Assembly (NCBI RefSeq): GCF_020882245.1
Contig: NC_083598.1
Location: 35,191,858 to 35,255,857 of the forward strand
Direction of reading: 5' to 3'
Length of the DNA stretch: 64,000 nt
DNA from: Rhopalosiphum padi
Lineage: Eukaryota; Arthropoda; Insecta; Hemiptera; Aphididae
Below are positions 1 through 13,500 of the stretch, one piece after another. Position numbers and translations under genes: made by a program. The notes beneath the pieces are model-generated. The model was not told where the DNA came from, searched no databases, and worked only from the letters and a program-made list of their open reading frames with translations. Each line of letters begins with the position of its first letter. Positions within the stretch are counted from its first letter, which is position 1.

Positions 1-1446
1 TTTATTATGTTAAACTTAAATTAAAATTCTTCAAAAGAAATGTAAACATTATTGTTATTCTATTACAACATACCAAATATTTATAAAGGTATAGATTTAT
101 TTGTATCAAACATTTAAACATCACCATAAACAAAGAGCTATACTATTGTCCTATCCTATTATCACATGGTTCGTTTCCACAAAAAAAAAGTAACGCAGTA
201 ATACTAATAGTGAATATTGCATTAAAAATTAATAAAATTATATGGTCACCGTTATTTATTAAAAACAATTTTAATTTAATTTAAAAAACAACATGCATTT
301 ATTTAAATTTAGTTGTATAAATCGTTTTTGAATATTTAAATTATTAACAATAGTTTTTATTAACTTAAAAATGTATAGTAAAAAATTAGAACTAAAATTA
401 AATTTCTTGCAAAAATTAAAACACAAAGAGTAAACAACAAAATAAACTTTTAACCTAATAAAATATGTAACTATTGTAGCAACATTTGTTTTGTTGACTT
501 CAGTAGAGTAAAATATTAATTAACTTCTTAACCATTCTCGAGGGCGTATGATTCTGAACCTTTTCGCTCTAATTCGTCGTTAAGAGTGCTTATGGAATAT
601 TAAGTAGATTGATTAATAATACTATCAGTTAGGTGTTTGGTTTAAGAATATGAGTTTAATTTTTTGAGTTTATTATAAATAATAAAATGTATTAATAATA
701 TCATACGAAACAATGATTTGTGGATAATTATTTAATATTTATTACCTATTTGTAATAAAATAATAAATATAAATAATATTATATGTATTATTACTTATAC
801 ATATAACAAGAGCACTTATCACATAGTCATGTCATAATCATAAATTTCTGAAAATGTTTACAATATAACTTCATCTTATGAATCATTCTGTTTTTAATTA
901 TTATGAATAAAGTCGTAATATGTATAAGTTACTGTTAGTACATAGTTTCTACAGTTACAAGAAATACAGCTGTTGGCGGCTGTTGCATTAGCTAAGTTTT
1001 TTCAAAGTCATAACTCATATCATTTATTTTACTTAATATTTAGTAAGCTTATATTTCGAACTATTAATAATTTACCCAAATGAACACGTAATTATATTTT
1101 ATTTTATGTAATACCTTAACCATTTATATTGTAACAGTATAATTGTTATACTGTTATAATATATAATAATGTAGGTATATATTTATTATGATAATGATAT
1201 TAGGATAGAGTATTTTAAAAACTAAAGTGGTAGTTATTGTTTAATAAAATTATTAATTATTAATCGTCTTAAATTATCTAAATTCATATTTTATCTTAAC
1301 AATTTTAAATATAAAAAAATCATATGATTTAACTATTCAACAGCTAAACAATATAAATTATTATAATATTTAAATAACTATAGTAACTATATATAGTATG
1401 TAATAACATAATTTATATTTATTTTAAGTAATAAAAAGTAATTTAC
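1..1446 (-). other. Inferred intron 1 of the left-edge gene
   Basis: This is very A+T-rich sequence following, on the minus strand, the splice donor that closes the exon at 1447-1602. I see no second coding exon in it, so the intron probably continues past the left edge of the window. It contains one conspicuous hairpin at 1125-1163 and otherwise only short A/T runs and unrecognised intergenic-type sequence. The intron call is inferred from the donor site alone; no acceptor is visible. Confidence 0.45.
1125..1163. repeat. Near-perfect 39-bp inverted repeat (hairpin)
   Basis: The arms at 1125-1142 and 1146-1163 pair around a 3-base loop (ttg). The inner 11 base pairs (taacagtataa and its complement) are perfect, and only one position (1131/1157) is a G-T mismatch. 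It is A+T-rich, too short for a typical miRNA precursor, and lies in a presumed intron. Cruciform formation or the fossil of a small palindromic transposon are possible. No function is assigned. Confidence 0.7.
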
Positions 1447-1602
1447 CTGGTGTTCTAAAATTTTTAACTCTCTGTCCTTCTGCTTTTCCAGTAAAGCTTT
1501 TTCTTCTCGTTTTATTTGTTCCATTTGTTTCAAATCCGACTTGGATTTAAAATTTGGACCACTATTCGGTGTTTTAATTTTACCATCTAAACGTTTCGCC
1601 AT
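1447..1602 (-). CDS. First coding exon of an unidentified charged coiled-coil-like protein (partial gene)
   Basis: The exon encodes 52 residues from an ATG at 1602 with A at -3 and G at +4. An in-frame TAA (1633-1635) upstream makes this the first in-frame start. The exon ends CAG|GTAAAT, with the GT at 1446-1445, exactly on a codon boundary (phase 0); the open frame beyond is intronic. The N-terminal third is basic and Ser/Pro/Asn-containing (MAKRLDGKIK...). From about residue 21 the sequence is dense in K, E, Q, R and L (for example KREEKALLEKQKDRELKIL), as in the start of a coiled coil. No signal peptide or membrane segment is seen. An X-box-like element about 100 bp upstream hints at a ciliary or flagellar protein, since insect RFX targets include IFT, dynein-assembly and coiled-coil axonemal genes. 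I do not recognise the family. The remainder of the gene lies to the left of the window. Confidence 0.6.
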
Positions 1603-1720
1603 ATTAAATTTATAAGTTCTTTTACTTATGTTTTACGAAAAATATGTATTTCTGTTTTCATTTGTTTATTGATTTAACTTTGAGATATCCGCATAAAATG
1701 GTCGCTTGGCAACACGTAAG
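1603..1720 (-). promoter_or_regulatory. Presumed 5' UTR and proximal promoter of the left-edge gene
   Basis: This is the short region between the ATG at 1602 and the X-box-like element at 1701-1713. There is no upstream in-frame start. No convincing TATA box at a standard spacing is evident, which is usual for RFX-driven ciliary genes. The transcription start cannot be placed from sequence alone. Confidence 0.35.
1701..1713 (-). promoter_or_regulatory. Candidate RFX X-box
   Basis: On the minus strand the 13-mer reads GTTGCC-A-AGCGAC. It fits the metazoan X-box consensus RYYNYY-N(1-3)-RRNRAC, with a perfect GTTGCC half-site and a 1-base spacer. Its near edge is 98 bp upstream of the ATG of the exon at 1447-1602, within the distance typical of X-boxes in Drosophila and C. 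elegans ciliary genes. The loose consensus also occurs by chance, so the call rests on the good half-site combined with the position. Confidence 0.45.
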
Positions 1721-3180
1721 CAATTGTTTTATTTTCCTGATAACTCGAAAAAAAATCGTTTCAACGCTGGATGAGTCCACCGGGAAATCGGGAATTTTTT
1801 ACATAGTCTAATCATATGTGGCCCTTAAAAAATATTTTTAAAGTAAAATGGTTTTTCGCTTATGCTTTGAACTCTGCAAAAGTAGACAATATGATAAAGT
1901 AAACGACCAAACGAGGGTCGACTAGAACGTTTTGACATTTTTTTTTTTTTATCATGACATCCTCATCTCATTAATACATGTTCTAACTCGCAAACAATGT
2001 AATAACAATAATAAAAAGTCAAATACAATTTTTTTAACGAAGTACCAATCATTCAGCCATATTTCGTTTAAACCTACGAAAAAAGTATATAATAATAATG
2101 GTTGTTGAAAAATAAATTGTGCAAAAGCTTACTACATATATTATTATTATTTCAAACTGAAGTAGGTACTTATATACACAATTGGCTGTATACAACCCAT
2201 ATTTTGTACTTTTCCTTATTTTTTTTGTTTTGTTTTTATTTTCATCATTACATACTTTTTTACAAATATAATTTATGTTTATATACGAACGCGTATTCAA
2301 AGAAATGTTATAGTGACATGAATACATAATGCTTAAAGTTGTACGATTTAATAAAATAAAAATATTGCAATATTGCCGTATCTATTATCAATGCTGGTGA
2401 GTTTGTAGCATAGCACTGAAATGCTTTAAGGATAGTTGTTAGAACAGTTTAATTTAAACTATACAATTATTAACACGTTATATGTGGTTCTGGGGTGCCG
2501 AAGTTAAGCCGCACAATCGATAAAATACGAAAAATAGAGTATTTTTCATTATGATTGTTCACTTATTGTTAACTTACTCGTTATTTTTAGTTTATTTCTT
2601 GTATGGTAATAGTTTCTTTGTTAGAGTTTCTTAAATTTCAAGTTTATTATTGTACGTTAAATATAACTGTGAACCACCGACATCGGCGATGTGCTTAAAG
2701 CTTAAACACGTTAGATATATATTGAAATATCATTTAATTTCGTTATGTATATTATATTGTATTTTAAATTATTACAATAAAATATTTAATAAAAACAAAT
2801 CAGTATCTATACATCTGCAACACGCGTAGCAATGTAGTATTTGTACTAGGCGTGTGCAATAAAGTTATACTTACGTAATACATTATTACGGTTCGATCAC
2901 ACATAAAATATAATAATATTGTAATAGGTCATGTATGCCATAAGCGATCAATAATTTACTGTCGTTTGGCGTGGTTTCGTTTAATAATCATACATTTTCA
3001 ACGTACCTGTAATAAACATAATATTATATATTGTGAATGACGAACATCCGCAGAGCACTATAGGCGGCTTTGTACGCAACATATTAAAACGTGTGGTTTT
3101 TGCCACGTCTGAAGTGGTGACTATAACATAGGTAGGTGTATCTACAACCACTGTGGCAATATATATAATTGTTATTCTTA
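1721..3180. other. A+T-rich intergenic stretch, nothing recognised
   Basis: The open frames here are short and dominated by Ile, Tyr, Asn and Leu, as expected from A+T-rich noncoding DNA. A 5S-rRNA-like box A word near 2499-2509 was examined and rejected. No RNA gene, transposon end or coding exon is supported. Confidence 0.6.
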
Positions 3181-4670
3181 TTCACTCGCATCAACCCTTT
3201 TCCGGTAGAAACGAAAAGAAAAAACGGTGTGAAACAATCATCCGTTACCATATCCAGAAAAAAATCCATAGCCGCACGACAAATCCGCACGGCGATTCGC
3301 CCCCGAGAGGTAAACACACACACACACACACGATATTATTAAAAAAAATTGTTTCACGCCTCCCGCGCCGATATAGTTTGCCTCCCCACGCCCAACCGTC
3401 GCCGTGTCATTATTACAATATTATCGTAACCATTTGAGGCGGCTCGCGAGACGTGTTTATTATTTTTCCACGGTATATAAGGTACAGCTATGGTATACGC
3501 GATACCGTCGACACACCCAAGAAAAACACCGAACAAAAAGACCGAACGTCGACAGCATAATAACAACGCGCAACGTTACCTCGCGCGACAGTGTATATTA
3601 TATTATTATTGTCGTATACAGTTCCAATTTCACGTGCGTCGCAGACGTTGTGTGCGCGAAGAGTTGTTTTTACACGCGGTCCTATGGAAGAGCGGACAAT
3701 AATGCACACACACACATATATATCATATTATATAGACGGGGAGGGGCGTTTTTTGGGGGTAAGAGAAAAAACCGCACGATATAGATAAGCAAAAAAAAAA
3801 AAATAAAATAAAAAAACCTCTGCAAGTCTTTTATGTGGTCTTAGCCTTTGATCTTTCGGAAATCTTATCGGTTTCCATTTCTCGAAGATCTCTCCTCCTG
3901 CACCGCCGCCCCATTCGACCCTCTCCGCACCACTGAAGCCGAAACCGCACAGCCGAGCCTTCGTATTATGTGTGCGTGTAATGCCCGCGCGAGATTACCT
4001 GCCTATAATATTACGATGTCGCGTACTCCTATATATACCGTCATCCGTCCGCCCATCGATGCGCGTGCGTTTGTTTCACCGCCGTTGAAAAAACGGCTAT
4101 CATTACGGGGCATCTAATGTTTTTGTTGTCCTCGATGGCCTTTTATGATTTAAATACCATATACCTGTATATACATAAATCTATATTATCATATATATTT
4201 TTTTTGTCGTGCGATGCGGTCGTGTCTGCGTGTCATCTGCCGCTCGATTTCGGATCAAAAATCCGTCTCCTTTTGTTGGGCGACGTTTTGTCCTCGACGT
4301 CGCGGTTTCCGCTTTGCTAACGACCCACAATGCTTGCTATATTATTATTATTATCATCAGCTGCCACAGAATTCCACCTCGTCCGTCCCCTCCCCGCCTT
4401 TAAACAATATATCGTGGGGGCATATTTTCTGTGGTTTTTTTCCGATTTTTTTCTTTTTCTCTATATTCCGCCCCGAACAATCGACCGCGATGACGGTTTC
4501 CCGATCCGCAAACGAAGAGGATGATCGTACGAGTATTTGGTATGTACCTATATCTACGTATTATACTATTATAATACATCTCGGAACAGTGATTTCCGAA
4601 CACTGTCAACTGCGTGCGCAAGTCTCCGCGATCCCGGACGCGCAGTGTATCTATATTATATAATATACTT
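3181..4670. other. G+C/CpG-richer island, possibly regulatory
   Basis: Composition shifts to CpG-bearing sequence compared with both flanks. It holds a (CA)n tract at 3314-3331 and several overlapping open frames on both strands (for example 3404-3784 and 4214-4663 on +). Their translations are low-complexity and match no family I know. Because frames are open on both strands and in overlapping registers, composition rather than coding is the likelier cause. A promoter, enhancer or noncoding first exon is possible. Confidence 0.4.
3314..3331. repeat. (CA)n microsatellite
   Basis: An uninterrupted alternating CA run of 18 bases inside the G+C-richer island. Confidence 0.9.
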
Positions 4671-7600
4671 ATGTATATTATTTTATTCGGTAAAAAAAAA
4701 ATCGAGAACGACATTTTTAGTAATACGATCAAGAACGCTTAATTTATTTAATATATTTTCTACTAGTCTAAATAATGAGATAAACATAGTGACATTTTTA
4801 GCGTTAATGTAAAAAAAAAAAATAATTACCGAACAATTAAACACAGGAAATAGTTAACATTAAAACTAAGCAAATATATATAATATAACTTATTTTACCA
4901 GTATAAATTATTCTTATTTTTCGTTATACTTACGTTTTAAGCTTAAAAATGTTTAACGTTCCGAATCGTTTGATAGCTAATTAGATGATATCGCATCGTT
5001 GCACGTAAATTCTTTCTCGGCCGTATTAAGTTTTTGTTTTGTTTTTTTTTTTTTGAGTGTTTTCAATCGTTTTGCCAAAAAGGTGGCACGTTCTCAATAG
5101 TTCTATTGCCATTTTGTTATACCGTATCTGTGCCCGCAAAACATATCTAATTATACAATAATGATGGTGATAATGATATTATGATGGTGAGCATTACGGT
5201 CCGCGCAGCGGTTTCGTTGTCGAAAGTTTTAAACGGTCTGAGCGTCCGCATCCGAAACACCACAAATTGGTTTTTTTTTTTTTTATCTCACCGTGTGAAA
5301 ATAGATTGCCATGAAATCACCGAACGTGTTGTATGATAGCAGGTACCGTTTCGATAGAAAAATGTATTACTTAACTGTACAGTAATTAATGTTAAGTCTG
5401 CGATGTGATGATAATATACATCTTTTTTTTTTTTAATATAAAATATTATAGTGTATACAGTAGCGGCACATCCAACGACTTTCTGGAGCGTGCGAAAACG
5501 ATTACAATATTGTAGTATATTATAAAATATTCGTGTACGATATCTAGACAGTATAAGCGACAAGTGAAACATTCGTTGGAGCGAATTGAATTTGATTTTG
5601 ACGATTTGTCGACCGTATAGTGATTTCTCTGAAAAAACTACGTCGTTATAATTATGTCGGCCGATGTCTATATTATATCGTTACGCACAGTTAATATTAA
5701 ACAATAAACAACTTTTAATTGTACGGCCTGCAGGAAATTCTTCGTTTTATAACGAAAAGTTAATAAGCCTACTTTTTAAAGACCTTTAATGAGTAAACAT
5801 GAGCTGCAGCCTTTTTAACATCTCCAAAACTTTTAAAGTTATCGTTACTCGTAGTGTCGTTTAACACTTGATTATTCCTCGAGAGTATTATCTAAAAAGT
5901 ATCTTTTACACAACCAACTCACTTTCAAAACGCGAATTTTATTAAATACCATGTAAACTTGTAAATGACTCAAACGTTAAAATTTTGTGAATGGCATCAT
6001 TTCGCCCAAGACATAATATTAATCTTTATAGTTGATTTTTACATTTAAAATAGTTTTTTAATCGAAGTGTTAGTGACTTTTGTTACTTTAGCACTACATT
6101 GATATCAATTGAAATTATTTTATTTGAAAAACATTTTGTCTAAATAATATGTTTAGTACATTTTAATTGATTCGTGATTGCTACTTGGTAAAAAACCGGT
6201 AGTTAATTATTATGCTTTCTATGAAGTAAAATATACAATATAATATTATGAAGAAATGAACATAAATATATTATTTATTAATTCTTTTTAAAAATTCAAG
6301 ATTATTATACAATAGAGTTGAAACTATTTAGAATTGCTTGAAACATCTCGAATATTAAATTTAACTGTTTTGTTGTCATTAACGATAACTTTAAAATTCT
6401 ACGTACAAAAAAAAAATACAATATAGTATTGTGTTTGCCGTACAAATTCCGATTTAAACTATTTACAACGACAATTTAAAAAGCCTGCTCACGCAAAAAT
6501 CATTGTTCTCCATCGACATTGACAGAACTGTTGCAATTATCCATAATATTATTGTATAGGCAAAAAACGTATTTCGTTTTATTTTTTCCGAACGTTGTAC
6601 TCTAGTTTATTTGTCGCCTTTTTTTTATGTCGTTCTCTTTCGTCTAGCGCGGAATCGTCAAACTATTTTTAGCTATGCATTTCGTCCCGAAATGTTTACA
6701 ATCACCCGGGAAAACGATTGGCAATTTAACCAAACTGATTAAGAACGTGTCAGTCTCAGAACAGTCACTTTACCGAATAAATGTGCCCTAGCTACACCGA
6801 ATAATGTCCGAAACAAACTATAACGCCGCAAAAACAGATTACTGTGGCGCGACCGTAATTTAAATTCAGTCAGACTAAACCATTATTAAAATGCCGAATC
6901 GACGTCTGATTCAAAATCGTACGCGTGCAAATCCCACTGCAGTGTATGCAATATGATACTGTACTATTGCATTATTATGTGTTATCGCTTAACGGCGACT
7001 GAAACAACGATGCTCGTCTGGTCGCACGATGCAGCGTACATGATTTTTTTTCACTGAAAACAAAATTATTACATTATACAACATATATAATTTTAACATT
7101 TTTTTTAAAATTTAATTTCTGCTTTGAGGAGATTGGAAGCGGGGTTTTTTTCATTGTTGTTTTACACATGCGCAGCGATATTGGAATTTATAAGTGTTTT
7201 CGTTGACATTAAAGTCATCGATCGATCCATTAAAGCGTTAAGCGATAAGAATTCTGCAAAAAATGTTTGTAGTAAAAGGTTAACTTTAGATTACCTATCT
7301 CACCATTAAGATTTTATCCCAGGAGATCCTAAAAAAATTATAAGAAAAAAGTAATAACTCATATTTCAACTTGTGGAGGAGCTGAAATATTTAAAAATGC
7401 GGAAAAATCGATTTCAAGTACTCGTAGCGTCTGTTTAGGGTAAAGATGGAAATCTTCGCTTCCAAAATCATTCTTCAACAATAATATAATCATATAATAC
7501 CACCGTACCACCGTATATAAGCTATGTAGGTACCTATTACCTTACCTATTATAATTTATTACACATTTCGAACGTCGAGAATATCATAAATAATATTCTG

Positions 7601-10600
7601 CATACCATCTCGTTTGGCTGAACCGTACTCAACATGTCAGCAAACACTGGACGTCAGTGTTTTGTTTTTGATATTTTATTTTCCAATAAACAAATACTGC
7701 AGGAAACGGACGTTCGGTTTTGTGACACCAATATTTCCCCGGTTTCATCGGTATCTGGTGGATCGCGCAAAATACACTATATTATTTTTTACGACCGTTT
7801 CTGCGTGTACATACAACGATAACAATATATTATATAATATTACCGGCCTCGATCGTGCGATGATATTATTATACGATATAATATATTTTCGAACCCGGTG
7901 AAAAACACGAGTAATTAAAAATAACGAACGACAGTCGCGCACACGGGTGAACTACTCTGCATCGCGAAATTACATACGTCAAATACATACATCACTATTA
8001 ATATATACATATTTATCTATATGCAGCATCGGATCGGTCGTAACGATGAACACTGCATCGTGTATACAGTCGGTTGATCTGCAAATATTTTTTCTGTACA
8101 CACGTACCGCTATAACAATATTAAATTAATATATCGTCGCAAAAACTGTTTGCGAACAAGTGCAAACACTTCAAGTGTTCGAAATCGCCCGATTCAATTC
8201 TTGACGGTTAAAAAAAAATATATATGTATTATAATAAAAATAAAATAGTAATACCGCTGGACTTGCGTGATGTTCCGATCCTGTCGTCGCTGCTGGCCAA
8301 TTAGTATACAGTGCCACTGCAGTAGGATCGATATAATTTTATTTTGTTGTTATTATACATGTACCCGTTGATTGCTAGTCTGATCAGATGGATGTATAAT
8401 TTTGTTATATTATCGTCGTCATACGGACGCGTATTTGTTCGATAACTCGACGGCGGCGAACGTGTCCCGACAACTACTCCGCGGGTCGTTGGAATAGTAA
8501 TATAATATACGCGTAGCGAGCATTTGCGGGTTTTGATACCCGCGTATTAACGATCCGCTCATGATTACCAAACCGCCTCGGTGTTCGAAAATCCCGAGCA
8601 CCTGTAAATATATACAAACAATGTTATTAACGTAATTCGTAGGTACACCATCTCGGGATGAATGGCAATTGTTTTCGGTCCGAAAATCGAATACGACGAT
8701 TACTCACAAATAGGTATACATAATATACCTATAATTGTATAAGACGTGTCTGTGAGTGTGTCTTAAGATTGAAATAAATCAATGAGTGAGGGAATGTAGT
8801 AGTCTTTAAAATTGTCGACTATAGATTTTGAAATGTTAATTTATTAAGTGGGTATCGAACAATTTTACCGATTGCCGACGGCTGAAAGAAAGTCTAATAT
8901 TGCTTTTGAGTGCGAATGCCATACTCCCTTGTAAGCCCCTTTAATGTCGTCACTATGTGGGTGACGTGAATTGACCAAAACAGTATTAATACACTCACAT
9001 TAGGGTGATAACGTCAAGACGAGAGACTGCTCTATCACAATACTGACAATACTGTTTATTACCGTCGTTTCGTCAATAGCAGAAAATATAATATTAAATT
9101 GTCAATATAACGTTTAATAATTTCATCATTACACAGTTGATAATCAACAAATAATTAATAATAAAACACGACAATATTATAAGTTGCTGTTTCCCGGAAC
9201 CTTTACTCGAGAACGGGGGAAAAATACTGACTTCTAGACATTGCGTTATTAAGTATATTATTATTATTATATAGACTTTGAATAGAAACAGAACTGATGA
9301 GCGTCTGGTAGCTTATTGATAACTTTTCTCATTTAAAATCTCCAAGTATTAAACTTTAAACTTTTGATTTATTCTAAGCCTTTGTATACATTTTATACGG
9401 TAAAAATAATGGAAAATATAATATAATTAAATGTCTTATTTTGTTGTTTTACATTTAAATTTAATGAGAAAGAGGTCCGTTTGGATGTTCGCACCGAGAC
9501 CAACGTTTGGTACAATATAATATACCTACGCCACTGGTACGTTTGTACACGATTCAATCCATTAGCGAAACGGACGACAAAATAATATAACTTCATGATG
9601 TCACACGTTGTTTAATAATATATTACGTCATCACGTGCGAAGCGAATTCGATAATTAATTGGGATTTCAACGGTCAGCGAAATCTGATGTATCGCAATAA
9701 ATCTCGCACGACATATTGCATATCGATATTAACACCAATATTCATGTGCCAGAACGCAGAAATAATTAAAAAAAAAAAAACAAAAAATTTTTTTTTAAAT
9801 GTGATTGATCTAAAATAATAATATTTGGTATTTTTTAAACGACACGCATTACTATATTCCGCGTCCATTATGCGTGCGTATACGTATCACAAATTTTAAT
9901 AATATACGAGAACCGTATTTTTTGTGTTTAATAGTAGTTGTATAGGTACCCAATAAAAAATATCGTTGGTATCATTTGAAATGTATCGCACAAGGGACCC
10001 ATTTGCATTTGGTTGATCCAAGACTACTCAAACACGTCGAACTGTAGAGAACTGCACGTATACAATCAACCTACACACACAATTCAACAATTGTGGCAAT
10101 CGCACGTACCTATACTGTATAAAACAATAAAATATTAAAATGTCGTGAACATATGATAATATATTATAAATGATAAACAACGCGCACTGCGTAAATATAT
10201 AATGTAAATACTCGTAGGTTTCGGATAAGCTTATACGTCGTATTGTGTATTTAATATTGTAAAAAGGTTTTTTTTTTTTTTACAACTATTATAATAATGA
10301 CTTTTTGAAAAGTCGAGTGTGTAATGGTTTAGTGTGCAGGACTTGAGTGCAAAACTGTGTAACGGAAATGGCATTTGGTAACTTTGAAGACGCACGAATA
10401 AGTATATATTATGAGTACGAGCTAGTACCTATGTAATATACTTCAGTGTTTGTTTAATTAATGCATTATTATTGTTGCTAAATACCATTTCACAATGCGT
10501 TTAAAAGCATTGTGCATGAATGTCTTAACGATTAAAAAAAAAACCATATAATATTTTCATGGTTTTGTATCATTAAAACTACAATTATATTAATTATTAT

Positions 10601-11690
10601 TCACACGAGTAAATAATTCTGGTGCATAATAATAATTATTTTAAGCTAAATAAGTCAAATTGTATTTTTAAAATTATATTTAAAATAACATTTTAAGACC
10701 AAAGTGTTATTAAAAAGTAGCACCTACCTAATATTTTAATCCAGAAGTGATTATTATACGACCGTTCCTTGTTGTCAACTTAATAAATTGTGTACACAAA
10801 AAAATGTCCTAAGTACGTATATTGCGTCTAAAAATATAGTTTTAAGACATTGCTTAAAAATTCGAGATGGTAGCAGACGATTTTATGTTTTAAGAATTTA
10901 GACGCTATGTTGAAATAAAAAATAAAAAACCAGGAAAAATAACCTTTATGCGCATGTTAACTGCCATTATAGTTGGGACGCCGCCGGGTTCCGGAGGATT
11001 TTAATGTTATTAAGGATTTGTTGAATAGTATAATTTAACCGGATTGCGTACAAAAGTCGTTAATACGTATTTAAAAGTGTTCAGTTATAATATTTTAATG
11101 GTACAAACTGCTAAGACGAGGAATGCTTTATTTCGTTCTAAATATATCACCCTCTGTTTGTACACGTTTCGTCTTACAAAGGAAATGTTAGCTCATGCGG
11201 TATAGAAATCCAAACTGGATGGGAAAAGACTTAAATAAGCCTCCTCGTTGAGCAGGAATATTATTGTTGTTGTAGTGATTTTATTCTTTTCTTTTACGTG
11301 AATAAGTATTCAAAACAATAATGAGTATATTATTATTATTATGTACATGCGTATATATTATATGTTAAAAAAAAAAGGATTATTAAAAACACACTCGAAC
11401 TACTACGCCGCATACGCCATATTATATAATATAATATTATTATTTTTATTATTATTCCGAGATTCGGTCCCTCGTGAACATATATAGTTGTTTATGCTCA
11501 TACTAATTTATGCGAATGAATCAAATGCATATAGGAACACTTCCGTACACACGGAACTCGGGTGGCGACATCTAAAATCACGGGTTTGGGTAAATAAATT
11601 ACGATTTTAAAACCGATATAATAGCGAACAATATACATAGAAATACGTATGACGATATGTGTTTAATAGTACAACAGTCGTGCTTACCCA
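4671..11690. other. Long A+T-rich stretch without a supported gene
   Basis: About 7 kb of mostly A+T-rich sequence with poly-A/T runs (for example near 4810, 5042, 5272 and 10268). One small G+C-richer patch at 8400-8605 has a 60-codon minus-strand open frame. It begins just after an acceptor-like TTTACAG, but its protein is unrecognised and it lacks a matching downstream exon. No RNA gene or transposon end was identified. Confidence 0.55.
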
Positions 11691-11738
11691 TTCAAGTGCG
11701 TGTAACCCGCGGGTTTGTCGGACGACGCCGACAGGTCG

Positions 11739-11767
<29 letters not shown>
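11739..11767. repeat. (TAA)n microsatellite
   Basis: About nine and a half consecutive TAA units. It produces Leu or Ile runs in minus-strand frames that should not be taken as protein. Confidence 0.9.
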
Positions 11768-11769
<2 letters not shown>

Positions 11770-12118
11770 GATATCAACTTTTGAAACACAAACGATAGCC
11801 GGTAGGTGGGGCACCCGACTTTTGGAAAGATAGAATTTGATTTGAAAATCGTAATCCGCACACGAACGGCGCTGAGTGCACATCAATTATTATAATATTG
11901 CATTTACTTTTGTTTGGATTTTCGTCCGACGTCGATAATATTGACGGGTCGTATCTACAGCGTAGGTTATTATTATTATTTATTATACTATGGCAGTAGG
12001 TACGTGCGTTATATAAAACAGAAAGGACTCATCTCGTCGGGTGAGCGCAGTCCCGGGAGAGGGTTTAAATCGCGACGAGGGACCCATACCAGTTTTAACA
12101 CGAACGGGAAAATCATTA

Positions 12119-12165
12119 TCGTCCTCGTCCTCGTCGCCGTCGTCGTGGTCGTTGTCGTTGTCCTG
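12119..12165. repeat. Degenerate TCG/GTC trinucleotide array
   Basis: A run of TCG/GTC/GTT-type triplets with scattered substitutions. It gives an artefactual poly-valine translation. Confidence 0.8.
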
Positions 12166-12290
12166 AAAGCGCTTTTATCGTCGATCATCTCGGCGGATAC
12201 GTGTCATTCGATTTGACGGGCGGCGGCGACCCGTACGACATATTCCATTGTAGTCGGCTGTACCACCGGTTCGGCCGAGGGACGAGAGAC

Positions 12291-13500
12291 ACTGTGTATG
12301 TGCACTATACATATATATGTGCATAATATGTATTGTTGTAATACATAATATAATATATTATTATACATGTGTACATAACGCTGCGTGCGATTCGTCCGTG
12401 AAAGGGTCTCTGGAGATCGATCAGAAATGCCTATTTACAACGAAGGATGAGATATATATATATATAATATAATTTATAATAGTAATACGATGGTATACCT
12501 GTAATATTGTTATTATTATATATTTTATTATTGTCCAAACATTAGCCGCTGTCGTTCATAACAACGTAATGTCGTGGTTGACAAGAAAAAAAACCCCAAA
12601 CTGCACTCGTATAATATAATATACTCACGTGACCTGCCATCGTGTAAGAAATCCAAAAACGAGAGGACTGTCGTGGACAGCTGCAGACGTCGTTCAGTTT
12701 TAGAGTAAAAAAACGTTGTTCGGAATTTCAATATTATTAATAGGTATTATTTATTCTTTATCAAATTATAGTGTAGTGGCACACTGGCACTTGGCAGGAG
12801 ACACCGCTATAATATTGGTAAAGTGCTAAAACCACGCCCGTCGTGGTTTATTGCATACACAACGCAGTCGAGTTCATCATAATATCTTAATATCTATTGA
12901 CAAAAAGATATTTTGCTGTCTTATTGGTTTGCGTTTTTCACACTCCGTGCGGTAGTCAGCACACACATAAAAGTTTCCAAAATAATTATATAATATATAA
13001 CGTTGTGATAAAATCGATAAAATACGAGAGTATATACCTAAACTATTTTTTATTATTATAACTTTTTTTGGAGTATATTATAATAGGAAATCATAGTCAC
13101 CATCAGTCATCATCATTACTATATTTAGAATTTATACAAGAAACGAGACAACAATAACGCTTTTTAAGATTAAAAATCGAAAAACTTTAATACAAACTAT
13201 GATAATCTAAGTTCGTCGCAATGCTCAAACTTTTACGTTGTACACAACATTTTAGCAATGGTCTTATAATAACTTAACTCCTCCGGCGGACTTCGTTATT
13301 TATTTATTTATTTTATTTCGTATAATATATTATACGTGTATACTTGTACGCGGTACGTGCATAACAACATTGGATGATGGTTAAGTTAGGTTATACTCAG
13401 AAGTGCATTTTATACCTGTAGTGTCTGTAATAGTAGTTTTTTCCTTGGCTCTCTAAATTGGTTCAAAACGTTATACCCGGACGGAAAAACAACGGAAATA
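12291..13500. other. A+T-rich intergenic stretch, nothing recognised
   Basis: Only short frames and TA-rich runs are present. No gene, RNA or mobile-element end is supported. Confidence 0.55.

Larger units (their letters stand above)
11691..12290. other. Moderately G+C-rich patch with trinucleotide repeats
   Basis: It contains the (TAA)n tract at 11739-11767 and a degenerate TCG/GTC/GTT array at about 12119-12165 that reads as a Val/Leu run in a 100-codon plus-strand frame (11914-12216). That frame is best explained by the repeats. A tRNA-like reading of 12020-12090 was examined and rejected. Confidence 0.45.

Noticed and set aside
2483..2514. Possible 5S rRNA or 5S-derived SINE: gaagttaagc preceded by tggttct
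   Set aside because: Only a box-A-like 10-mer matches; no intermediate element or box C follows at the right distance and there is no helix-forming partner sequence.
8419..8605. 60-codon minus-strand frame after an acceptor-like TTTACAG
   Set aside because: No family, no downstream exon and only one weak internal donor; not enough to call an exon.
12020..12090. Possible tRNA: gggtttaaatc resembling a B box
   Set aside because: The flanking bases do not form a T-arm stem and no acceptor, D or anticodon arms can be drawn.
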